This document shows, piece by piece, positions 1-6,191 of a DNA stretch of 10,960 nt (its first letter is position 1; each line of letters starts with the position of its first letter). The stretch spans positions 1 through 10,960 of the forward strand of contig JASDTB010000081.1 in assembly GCA_041441455.1 (NCBI GenBank), given 5' to 3'. The notes below the pieces were generated by a model. That model did not search any database and was not told where the DNA came from. It saw nothing but the letters and a program-made list of their open reading frames with translations. The position numbers were made by a program, and so were the translations under genes. The DNA is from JAFIHK01 sp041441455. GTDB taxonomy: Bacteria; Bacteroidota; Bacteroidia; Bacteroidales; UBA932.

Positions 1-564
1 ATTCCATGCACCGTTATTGAGGCTGGTCCGTGTGTTGTTACGCAAATTCGTACAGTAGAAAAAGATGGTTATGCCGCTGTACAACTTGCCTATGACGAGA
101 AAAAAGAAAAACACACCAGCGGTGGTCTTATGGGCCACTTTGCAAAGGCACAAACCACACCTAAGAAGAAAATTGTAGAGTTTTCAAACGACTTTACAAA
201 AGAGTTGCAGTTAGGTGATACTATCACCGTTTCTGATGTATTTCACGATGCTATGGAATGGGTAGATGTTACAGGAATTTCAAAAGGGAAAGGTTTTCAG
301 GGCGTTGTGAAACGTCACGGATTCAGCGGAGTTGGAGGACAAACTCACGGTCAACACAACCGCCTTCGTGCTCCCGGATCAATGGGTGCCTCTTCATGGC
401 CTTCTCGCGTATTTAAGGGAAAAAGATTAGCCGGCCGTATGGGTGGTGATCAAGTAAAAATTTTGAATCTTAAAGTTATCAAGGTAATCCCTGAGAATAA
501 CTTGATTCTGGTTAAAGGATCTATTCCTGGTGCCAAAGGTTCATATGTAATCGTGGAGGAATAA
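1..564 (+). CDS. rplC: Large ribosomal subunit protein uL3 (5' truncated)
   Basis: L3 is a 23S rRNA-binding protein of the large subunit that binds early in assembly and sends a loop towards the peptidyl transferase centre. The frame is open from base 1 (reads IPCTVIEAGP) to the TAA at 562-564, giving 187 visible residues. Family members have roughly 205-210, so about 20 N-terminal residues and the start codon lie outside the window; the first in-window ATG (130) is internal. The conserved GFQGVVKRHGF and the GSMGASSWPSRVFKGKRLAGRMG stretch, which carries the central loop, identify the family. It is followed 6 bases later by rplD. The last codons (GTG GAG GAA) contain GGAGGA 10 bases before the rplD ATG, which could act as a ribosome site by chance of coding. 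Identification is secure. Confidence 0.97.
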   Translation: MPCTVIEAGPCVVTQIRTVEKDGYAAVQLAYDEKKEKHTSGGLMGHFAKAQTTPKKKIVEFSNDFTKELQLGDTITVSDVFHDAMEWVDVTGISKGKGFQGVVKRHGFSGVGGQTHGQHNRLRAPGSMGASSWPSRVFKGKRLAGRMGGDQVKILNLKVIKVIPENNLILVKGSIPGAKGSYVIVEE

Positions 565-570
565 GCGACT

Positions 571-1203
571 ATGGAATTATCAGTTTACAAAATAGACGGT
601 AAAGAGTCAGGAAAAAAAGTGACTCTTGATGAGAGCATCTTCGGTATTCAACCGAACGATCACGCTATCTATCTTGATGTTAAGCAGTACTTAGCCAACA
701 AAAGACAAGGTACTCACAAATCTAAAGAGAAGTGGGAAGTTGCTTATAGTACTAAGAAGGTCATTCGTCAGAAAGGATCTGGTGGTGCACGTCACGGTAG
801 TATCAAAGCTAATATCTACGTTGGTGGTGGTCGTGTATTCGGTCCTAAACCAAGAGACTATAGCTTTAAACTAAACAAAAAGCTAAAACAATTGGCTCGT
901 TTCTCTGCTCTTTCTTACAAAGTTAAAGAAGACGCATTGACATTTGTAGAGTCATTTGCAATGGAAGCTCCAAAAACTAAAGATTTTATCAAGATTATTC
1001 AAAATCTTAAAGTTAACGACAGAAAGATTCTTTTTGTACTTCCAGAGAACAACGAAAACATTTACTTATCGTCACGCAATCTTCCAAATATTAAAGTGAT
1101 AAGCATTAACGAGCTTAACACATATGATGTTGTAAACGCTACTACTCTTATCATGGTAGAAGGAGTTCAGGATGCATTGCAGGCACAATATGGACGTAAT
1201 TAA
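571..1203 (+). CDS. rplD: Large ribosomal subunit protein uL4
   Basis: L4 binds 23S rRNA, and its extended loop lines the polypeptide exit tunnel next to L22. In E. coli it also represses its own S10 operon by acting on the mRNA leader; that leader would be upstream of this window, so regulation cannot be judged here. The protein has 210 residues, near the family length. The extended-loop hallmark is at about residues 66-100: QKGSGGARHGS, then GGGRVFGPKPRDYSFKLNKK. The Gly after QKGSG, where E. coli has Arg, is in my memory usual for Bacteroidota. The C-terminal alpha/beta part (KILFVLPENN, TTLIMVEGVQ) is intact. It lies between rplC and rplW in the standard order, 11 bases before the rplW ATG. 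Confidence 0.97.
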   Translation: MELSVYKIDGKESGKKVTLDESIFGIQPNDHAIYLDVKQYLANKRQGTHKSKEKWEVAYSTKKVIRQKGSGGARHGSIKANIYVGGGRVFGPKPRDYSFKLNKKLKQLARFSALSYKVKEDALTFVESFAMEAPKTKDFIKIIQNLKVNDRKILFVLPENNENIYLSSRNLPNIKVISINELNTYDVVNATTLIMVEGVQDALQAQYGRN

Positions 1204-1214
1204 ACCGTAAAGCG

Positions 1215-1505
1215 ATGAGAATTTTAATTAAGCCTTTAGTAACAGAAAAGATGACGATTCAAGGCGAGAAATTGAATCGTTACGGTTTTGAAGTTGACCG
1301 CGATGCGAATAAATTGCAAATTAAAGCTGCGGTTGAGGAGATGTACGGTGTTAAGGTATTAGATGTTAATACAGTTAACTACCACGGAAAACGCAAAAGC
1401 CGCTTCACAAAAGCGGGATTATTGTCAGGCAGAACAAATCACTTTAAAAAAGCGTTTGTAACTCTTGCCGGTGAAGATAAGATAGATTTCTACAGTAACA
1501 TTTAA
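1215..1505 (+). CDS. rplW: Large ribosomal subunit protein uL23
   Basis: L23 sits at the exit of the peptide tunnel and is the docking site for trigger factor and the signal recognition particle. The 96-residue length is normal. The start MRILIKPLVTEKM matches the family opening (PxxTEKs), followed by YGFEVDRDANKLQIKAAVEEMYGVKVLDVNT, the conserved core that contacts domain III of 23S rRNA. The C-terminal part has the basic GKRKSRFTKAG stretch. No Shine-Dalgarno sequence precedes the ATG. The stop is 4 bases before the rplB ATG, so translation of the two is probably coupled. Nothing is unusual. Confidence 0.96.
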   Translation: MRILIKPLVTEKMTIQGEKLNRYGFEVDRDANKLQIKAAVEEMYGVKVLDVNTVNYHGKRKSRFTKAGLLSGRTNHFKKAFVTLAGEDKIDFYSNI

Positions 1506-1509
1506 GTCC

Positions 1510-2334
1510 ATGGCAATACGCAAATTTAAACCGGTAACTCCCGGTACAAGACATAAGTCTATAAGCGCATTTGACGAAATTACTTGTTCTACTCCTGAGA
1601 AATCATTGTTGGAGCCTATCCGCAAGTCGGGTGGTCGTAACGGACAAGGTAAGATGACAATGCGTTACATCGGTGGTGGTCACAAAAGAATGTACCGTGT
1701 AATAGACTTTTTAAGAAATAAAGATAAGTACACTGCAACTGTACAAACAGTGGAATACGATCCAAACAGAAGTGCTCGTATTGCATTAGTATTGTACGCT
1801 GACGGTGAAAAACGCTATATTATTGCTCCTAACGGAATTAAGGTTGGCCAAGTGATTGCCTCAGGTCCCGGTGTGGCTCCTGAAATTGGTAACACTCTAC
1901 CTCTATCGGAAATTCCTCTTGGAACACTAGTTCACAATATTGAGCTTCGTCCTGGTCAAGGTGCTGCAATGGCACGTAGTGCAGGAGCATACGCTCAATT
2001 AACTGCACGTGAAGGTGTACACGCTATTCTTAAATTGCCTTCAGGCGAAACAAGAATGGTACTTACAGCTTGCCGCGCAACTGTTGGAACAGTGTCCAAT
2101 CCAGATCACAACTTAGAGTCTGATGGTAAAGCAGGCCGTAAACGCTGGATGGGTCGCAGACCTCGTAACCGTGGTGTTGTAATGAATCCTGTAGATCACC
2201 CAATGGGTGGTGGTGAAGGACGTGCATCCGGAGGTCACCCTCGTTCAAGGAAAGGTATACCTGCTAAAGGTTACAAGACACGTAACCCTAAGAAGACGAC
2301 TAAGAAGTTTATTATTGAAAGAAGGAAAAAATAA
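1510..2334 (+). CDS. rplB: Large ribosomal subunit protein uL2
   Basis: L2 is a primary 23S rRNA-binding protein needed for subunit association and for building the peptidyl transferase centre. The 274-residue protein is full length. The N-terminal MAIRKFKPVTPGTRHKS, the SGGRNGQGKMTMRYIGGGHKR rRNA-binding segment and the C-terminal NPVDHPMGGGEGRASGGHPRSRKG motif are all present. The His of VDHP in that motif is the residue linked to peptidyl transferase function in E. coli (His229). The tail is strongly basic (RNPKKTTKKFIIERRKK). DHPMGGG, rather than the DHPHGGG of E. coli, is what I recall for Bacteroidota. It is followed 21 bases later by rpsS. Confidence 0.98.
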   Translation: MAIRKFKPVTPGTRHKSISAFDEITCSTPEKSLLEPIRKSGGRNGQGKMTMRYIGGGHKRMYRVIDFLRNKDKYTATVQTVEYDPNRSARIALVLYADGEKRYIIAPNGIKVGQVIASGPGVAPEIGNTLPLSEIPLGTLVHNIELRPGQGAAMARSAGAYAQLTAREGVHAILKLPSGETRMVLTACRATVGTVSNPDHNLESDGKAGRKRWMGRRPRNRGVVMNPVDHPMGGGEGRASGGHPRSRKGIPAKGYKTRNPKKTTKKFIIERRKK

Positions 2335-2355
2335 CGGAATTTAACTGATAGAATT

Positions 2356-2619
2356 ATGAGTCGTTCATTAAAGAAAGGGCCTTACATTGAGGCTAGTCTC
2401 GAGAAAAGAGTACTTGCCATGAATGAAGCTGGCAAGAAAGAGGTAATCAAAACATGGTCTCGCGCCAGTATGATATCACCTGATTTTGTTGGTCATACCA
2501 TAGCAGTTCATAATGGAAATAAGTTTATTCCTGTTTATGTTACTGAAAACATGGTTGGTCACAAACTTGGTGAGTTTGCACCGACACGCACCTTCAAAGG
2601 TCACTCGGGTAATCGTTAA
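2356..2619 (+). CDS. rpsS: Small ribosomal subunit protein uS19
   Basis: S19 is a head protein of the small subunit. It pairs with S13 and contacts the A-site finger of 23S rRNA and the tRNA region. The 87-residue length is normal. MSRSLKKGPYIEASLEKRV is the standard opening, KTWSRASMISPDFVGHTIAVHNGNK the conserved core, and KLGEFAPTRTFKGHSG the C-terminal signature. No ribosome binding site is evident upstream. The 29-base AT-rich gap to rplV is the longest within this operon segment, and I see no promoter or hairpin in it. Confidence 0.97.
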   Translation: MSRSLKKGPYIEASLEKRVLAMNEAGKKEVIKTWSRASMISPDFVGHTIAVHNGNKFIPVYVTENMVGHKLGEFAPTRTFKGHSGNR

Positions 2620-2648
2620 CATAATTAATGTGTAAATAAATCACAATA

Positions 2649-3074
2649 ATGGGAGCTCGAAAAAAAGTAGCAGCCGAAAGGCATAAAGAAATAAGGAAAC
2701 AAACAGCTATCGCGAAGCTGAATGATGTTCCTACCTCACCTAGAAAGATGCGCTTGGTAGCTGACATCATCAGAGGTGTTGAAGTTAACCGTGCTTTGGA
2801 TATTTTAAAATATACCAAAAAGGAGGCCTCAGTTCGTCTAGAGAAACTTCTACGTTCAGCAATTGCTAACTGGGAGTCTAAAAACGAAGCTGATCGCAAA
2901 GAACTTGAGAATGGAAATATCTGCGTACAATCAATCATGGTTGGACAAGGTCGTTCTCTTAAGCGTATTCGTACAGCACCTCAGGGTCGTGCAGCTCGTA
3001 TCCGTAAACGCTCGAACCACGTTACCATCGTGCTAGGTAAAAAAAGTCAAACCGTAAAAGAGGAGCAAAAATAA
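2649..3074 (+). CDS. rplV: Large ribosomal subunit protein uL22
   Basis: L22 binds all 23S rRNA domains and, with L4, forms the constriction of the exit tunnel. This protein has 141 residues, longer than the 110 of E. coli. The extra length is an N-terminal MGARKKVAAERHKEIRKQT segment and a Lys/Gln-rich end (GKKSQTVKEEQK), which fits the Bacteroidota form. The core VPTSPRKMRLVADIIRG and the beta-hairpin region near the C-terminus (LKRIRTAPQGRAARIRKRSNH) are clear. The stop is one base before the rpsC ATG, so the two are very likely translationally coupled. The final codons contain AGGAG (3061-3065), 10 bases before the rpsC start. Confidence 0.97.
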   Translation: MGARKKVAAERHKEIRKQTAIAKLNDVPTSPRKMRLVADIIRGVEVNRALDILKYTKKEASVRLEKLLRSAIANWESKNEADRKELENGNICVQSIMVGQGRSLKRIRTAPQGRAARIRKRSNHVTIVLGKKSQTVKEEQK

Positions 3075-3075
3075 T

Positions 3076-3873
3076 ATGGGACAAAAGACAAACCCGATAA
3101 GTAACCGCATTGGTATTATCCGTGGCTGGGACTCTAACTGGTACGGTGGAACTGACTATGCTGGCAAAATATTAGAGGATGCAAAGATCCGCGAGTATCT
3201 TAATGCTCGTTTAGCAAAAGCAAGCTTATCTAAAATTGTTATCGAAAGAACACTTAAGTTAATTACTGTAACAATTCACACTGCTCGTCCCGGTATTATT
3301 ATCGGTAAAGGTGGTCAAGAGGTTGACAAGCTAAAAGAGGAGTTGAAAAAAATCTCTAACAAAGAGGTTCAAATCAATATCTTCGAAGTAAAAAGACCAG
3401 AAATTGACGCTAATATCGTTGCTAACAATATCGCTCGTCAAGTTGAAGGTCGTGTATCTTATCGTCGTGCTATCAAAATGGCTATGGCTTCTACAATGAG
3501 AATGGGTGCTGAAGGTATCAAAGTACTTGTAAGCGGTCGTCTTGGTGGAGCTGAAATGGCGAGAAGAGAACTTTACAAAGAGGGAAGAACTCCACTTCAC
3601 ACTTTCCGTGCAGATATCGACTATGCTCACGCAGAAGCACACACTAAAGTTGGTGTATTAGGCGTTAAAGTATGGATTTGCAATGGTGAAGTATACGGTA
3701 AACGTGATCTTTCTCCAAACGTTGGTGTAACTGCTAATTCAGTTAGCGCTCAAGGTTCTTCAAATCAAGGTGGTCGTTCAGACCGTCGCGATAGAAGAGG
3801 CCGTGGTGGTGACAAGAAAGGTGGAAGAAACCAAGGTCGCGGAAGACAAAACAGAGACAACGGCGAAAACTAG
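3076..3873 (+). CDS. rpsC: Small ribosomal subunit protein uS3 with RG-rich tail
   Basis: S3 sits in the small-subunit head at the mRNA entry channel, binds 16S rRNA and contributes to mRNA helicase activity. The opening MGQKTNPISNRIGI, the KH type-2 RNA-binding loop with GKGG at residues 77-80, and the C-terminal domain (SGRLGGAEMARRELYKEGRTPLHT at 153-176, then GVKVWICNGEVYGKRD) are intact. At 265 residues it is clearly longer than E. coli S3 (233). The excess is a low-complexity tail from about residue 221 rich in Gly, Arg, Asn, Gln and Asp, with RG-type repeats (RRGRGG, GRNQGRGRQNR). The tail is probably disordered and RNA-contacting; that is inference. It is the last ribosomal gene here and is followed directly by an intrinsic terminator. 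Confidence 0.97.
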   Translation: MGQKTNPISNRIGIIRGWDSNWYGGTDYAGKILEDAKIREYLNARLAKASLSKIVIERTLKLITVTIHTARPGIIIGKGGQEVDKLKEELKKISNKEVQINIFEVKRPEIDANIVANNIARQVEGRVSYRRAIKMAMASTMRMGAEGIKVLVSGRLGGAEMARRELYKEGRTPLHTFRADIDYAHAEAHTKVGVLGVKVWICNGEVYGKRDLSPNVGVTANSVSAQGSSNQGGRSDRRDRRGRGGDKKGGRNQGRGRQNRDNGEN

Positions 3874-3893
3874 TATTTCGCAATCAATAAAAG

Positions 3894-3931
3894 AGAGACA
3901 GCAAAGAAATTTGTTGTCTCTTTTTGTTTTT
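3894..3931 (+). terminator. Rho-independent terminator ending the S10 operon segment
   Basis: A 12-bp stem pairs AGAGACAGCAAA (3894-3905) with TTTGTTGTCTCT (3910-3921), with a single G-T wobble. The loop is GAAA (3906-3909), a stabilising GNRA tetraloop. The downstream arm runs into TTTTGTTTTT (3922-3931), the U-tract. The hairpin begins 20 bases after the rpsC stop, so it should end transcription of the ribosomal unit here. Confidence 0.9.
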
Positions 3932-3950
3932 AAGAAAATCCATCTGAATA

Positions 3951-3983
3951 TTGTGATTGGTTTTTACTTTTTCGATACATTTG
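3951..3983 (+). promoter_or_regulatory. Candidate Bacteroidota promoter for the serine hydrolase
   Basis: TACATTTG at 3976-3983 matches the Bacteroidota -7 consensus TAnnTTTG exactly. The nearest upstream TTG (3951-3953) is 22 bases away, slightly beyond the usual 19-21 spacing, so the -33 element is weak. The -7 box lies after the rpsC terminator and 34 bases before the hydrolase ATG (4018). That implies an AT-rich leader of about 30 bases without a Shine-Dalgarno sequence. Confidence 0.6.
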
Positions 3984-4017
3984 TGTCTGTTATATAAACT
4001 ACCTAAAACAAATTATA

Positions 4018-5214
4018 ATGAAAAAGTCATTGTTATCACTTTTTGCCCTGTTATTGACAAGCATTGTAATTGCGCAGCCACTGCCAAGAACAACTCCACT
4101 TCAGGCAGGCATGGATCCAAAAAAATTGGCAAATGCCGACGCAATCATTAATAATTCTATAAAAACAGGAGAGGTGCCAGGCGCAGTTCTAGCTGTTGTT
4201 AGAGATGGAAAAATGGTATATCTAAAAGCTTATGGTAATAAATCGGTATTACCTGAGGTTAAGAAGATGGATGTAAACACTGTATTCGACATGGCTTCGG
4301 TAAGTAAATCAATTGGAACAACACTCTCATTTATGCAATTGATTGAACAAGGAAAAGTGAGATTAACAGACAATGTAGCAAATTATATTCCTGGATTCAA
4401 AGGATATATCGATCCAGAGACTGGTAAAGAGATCGAAATCAGAGTTGTTGATCTTTTAACTCACTCGTCAGGTTTACCACCATACGCACCAGCTGATGAG
4501 CTAGTAAAGAGATATGGTTCTCCAAATCCAGCAGGCCTAATGGAATATATATCAACTTGCAAACGTGATTTTAAACCTACTACAAAATTCCAATACAGTT
4601 GCTTGAACTTTATCACACTTCAAAACATTTTGCAAAATGTTACAGGAGTAACACTTGCCGAATATGCTAAGAAGAATGTTTTTGATGTTTTAGGACTAAA
4701 ACACACAATGTATAATCCAACTGGAAAGACCTTAGAGATGTGCGCTCCGACAGAAAAGCAAAAAGATGGCAGTGTGCTTTGCGGGAAAGTTCATGATCCT
4801 TTAGCAAGATTGATGAATGATGGTAACTCTGGAAATGCAGGCGTCTTTTCGAATGCAGAAGATCTAGCTATTATTGCAGCTGCATTGATGAACGGCGGTT
4901 CATATAATGGAAAGAGAATTTTAGGGAAATTAACTGTAGATACGATGACAAGAGTTCCTGAGCAGGTAAAGAGCCTTGGAAGATCGTTAGGTTGGGACAA
5001 CTACTCTCCGTATGCATCAAATAATGGCAATTTGTTCCACCCAGAAAAGACTTTTGGTCACACAGGATATACAGGAACCTCATTGATTATCGACCCAACA
5101 GCAAAAATATCTGTTATTCTTTTGACAAACAGAGTACACCCAGAAGATAAGGGTAGTGTGGTAAGACTTAGGGCTTTAGTGGCAAATGCTGTTGCAGGTG
5201 CCGTAATAAAATAA
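4018..5214 (+). CDS. Secreted serine hydrolase, class C beta-lactamase fold
   Basis: This 398-residue protein belongs to the beta-lactamase/transpeptidase-like family (Pfam Beta-lactamase, class C type), which includes D,D-peptidases, esterases and AmpC-like enzymes. A signal peptide is visible: MKKS, a hydrophobic core to about residue 18, then VIA before QPLP, so export with cleavage after Ala19 is likely. The catalytic Ser-x-x-Lys is S94-V-S-K97 (in MASVSKSI). The second motif Tyr is Y193 (QYSCLNF; Cys195 stands where Asn or Asp is common). The third motif is HTG at 348-350 in FGHTGYTGTSLIIDP. LLTHSSGLPPY (147-156) and HDPLARLMNDG are typical of the esterase/peptidase-like branch. A role in peptidoglycan or ester hydrolysis is likely; true beta-lactam resistance is not shown. 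It is probably monocistronic, ending 11 bases from the convergent aroC. Confidence 0.88.
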   Translation: MKKSLLSLFALLLTSIVIAQPLPRTTPLQAGMDPKKLANADAIINNSIKTGEVPGAVLAVVRDGKMVYLKAYGNKSVLPEVKKMDVNTVFDMASVSKSIGTTLSFMQLIEQGKVRLTDNVANYIPGFKGYIDPETGKEIEIRVVDLLTHSSGLPPYAPADELVKRYGSPNPAGLMEYISTCKRDFKPTTKFQYSCLNFITLQNILQNVTGVTLAEYAKKNVFDVLGLKHTMYNPTGKTLEMCAPTEKQKDGSVLCGKVHDPLARLMNDGNSGNAGVFSNAEDLAIIAAALMNGGSYNGKRILGKLTVDTMTRVPEQVKSLGRSLGWDNYSPYASNNGNLFHPEKTFGHTGYTGTSLIIDPTAKISVILLTNRVHPEDKGSVVRLRALVANAVAGAVIK

Positions 5215-5225
5215 TCTTTAAAATT

Positions 5226-6188
5226 TTAAGAGAGTAAATCAGCTATTGCAATAGCTGCAATAGATTCTAATACAACGGGGACACGAAGGGCTATGCAGCT
5301 ATCGTGTCTCCCTTCTATTTTTAGATCATCAACATTACCTGTAGATAAGTTAATTGTCTTTTGAGTTAAGGAGATACTTGATGTTGGTTTGACCGCAACA
5401 CGAAATACGACAGGATTTCCGTTGGTGATTCCTCCACTAATTCCTCCTGAGTTGTTCGTTGTAGTATGACCTTCACTATCAATAATTGAATCATTATGCT
5501 CCGAACCTTTCATCGAGGCTGCAGCAAATCCAGATCCGAACTCAATCCCTTTAATCGCAGGAATAGAAAAGGCAAGATGTGAGATTTTAGATTCCACACT
5601 ATCGAAAAATGGATCACCAATACCAACTTTAAGCCCATTAATTCTACACTCAACAATACCGCCAAGGGAATCCCCATTTTCGACAGCCATATTAAGAATA
5701 TTATCCCATGGATTTTTACCTCCAATTGAAAGAATCTCCGATTCAACCAACACTGGCGAAATAATCTTTTTAGCAACCACTCCTGCCGCAACAAGAGATA
5801 AAGTGAGTCTTCCCGAAGTGTGTCCTCCGCCTCTTGGGTCGTTATACCCCTTAAATTTGGTTTTTACAGCAAAATCTGCATGACCTGGACGCGGAGTGTC
5901 GATAATAGATGAATAGTCTTTAGATCGGATATTATTGTTGGAAAAAAGAATAGTTAATGGAGCTCCTGTTGTATAACCATTATAAACACCACTTACAATT
6001 TGGGGGAGATCATCCTCAATACGAGGAGTTGTTCCAATTTTTCCGCTTTTACGTCTTTGCAGGTCAGCTAAAAAATCATTTTCCGACAATTCAATTCCAG
6101 CAGGTACTCCATCTATCACCACACCAATTTTGACTCCGTGAGACTCTCCGAAGATTGAAACTATAAATTTTCTTCCGATTACATTCAT
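5226..6188 (-). CDS. aroC: Chorismate synthase, short form
   Basis: This enzyme converts 5-enolpyruvylshikimate 3-phosphate to chorismate with reduced FMN, the last step of the shikimate pathway. Seen here: GESHG at residues 14-18 with the catalytic-type His17, RPGHAD at 100-105 with the second conserved His, and the C-terminal GRHDSCIALRVPVV (293-306), which contains the RHD motif. The signature usually written GGGRSSAR reads GGGHTSGR at 120-127, a form I associate with clostridial-type enzymes. At 320 residues the protein is shorter than the usual 350-400, with compact loops but both ends intact. The ATG is 3 bases after the aroDA stop, indicating translational coupling. It is the last gene of the operon. 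Function is well supported; ancestry by transfer is only a possibility. Confidence 0.94.
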   Translation of the reverse strand: MNVIGRKFIVSIFGESHGVKIGVVIDGVPAGIELSENDFLADLQRRKSGKIGTTPRIEDDLPQIVSGVYNGYTTGAPLTILFSNNNIRSKDYSSIIDTPRPGHADFAVKTKFKGYNDPRGGGHTSGRLTLSLVAAGVVAKKIISPVLVESEILSIGGKNPWDNILNMAVENGDSLGGIVECRINGLKVGIGDPFFDSVESKISHLAFSIPAIKGIEFGSGFAAASMKGSEHNDSIIDSEGHTTTNNSGGISGGITNGNPVVFRVAVKPTSSISLTQKTINLSTGNVDDLKIEGRHDSCIALRVPVVLESIAAIAIADLLS

Positions 6189-6191
6189 GAC

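Noticed and set aside
555..560. GGAGGA before the rplD start as a Shine-Dalgarno site
   Set aside because: It is formed by the Val-Glu-Glu codons ending L3, and most genes here lack such a site, so its use is unproven.
3770..4151. Overlapping open frames at the rpsC end and across the intergenic region
   Set aside because: They run through the terminator hairpin and promoter, have no family features and are out of frame with both flanking genes.
5215..5231. AT-rich imperfect inverted repeat between the convergent hydrolase and aroC genes
   Set aside because: The arms (TCTT-t-AAAA / TTTTAAGA) have almost no G-C pairs and no loop. A shared bidirectional terminator is possible but not supportable.
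5241..5256. Perfect 16-base palindrome AGCTATTGCAATAGCT near the aroC 3' end
   Set aside because: It lies in codons for an Ala-Ile-Ala-Ile run at the AroC C-terminus and is not followed by a U-tract on either strand, so it is most simply a coding coincidence.
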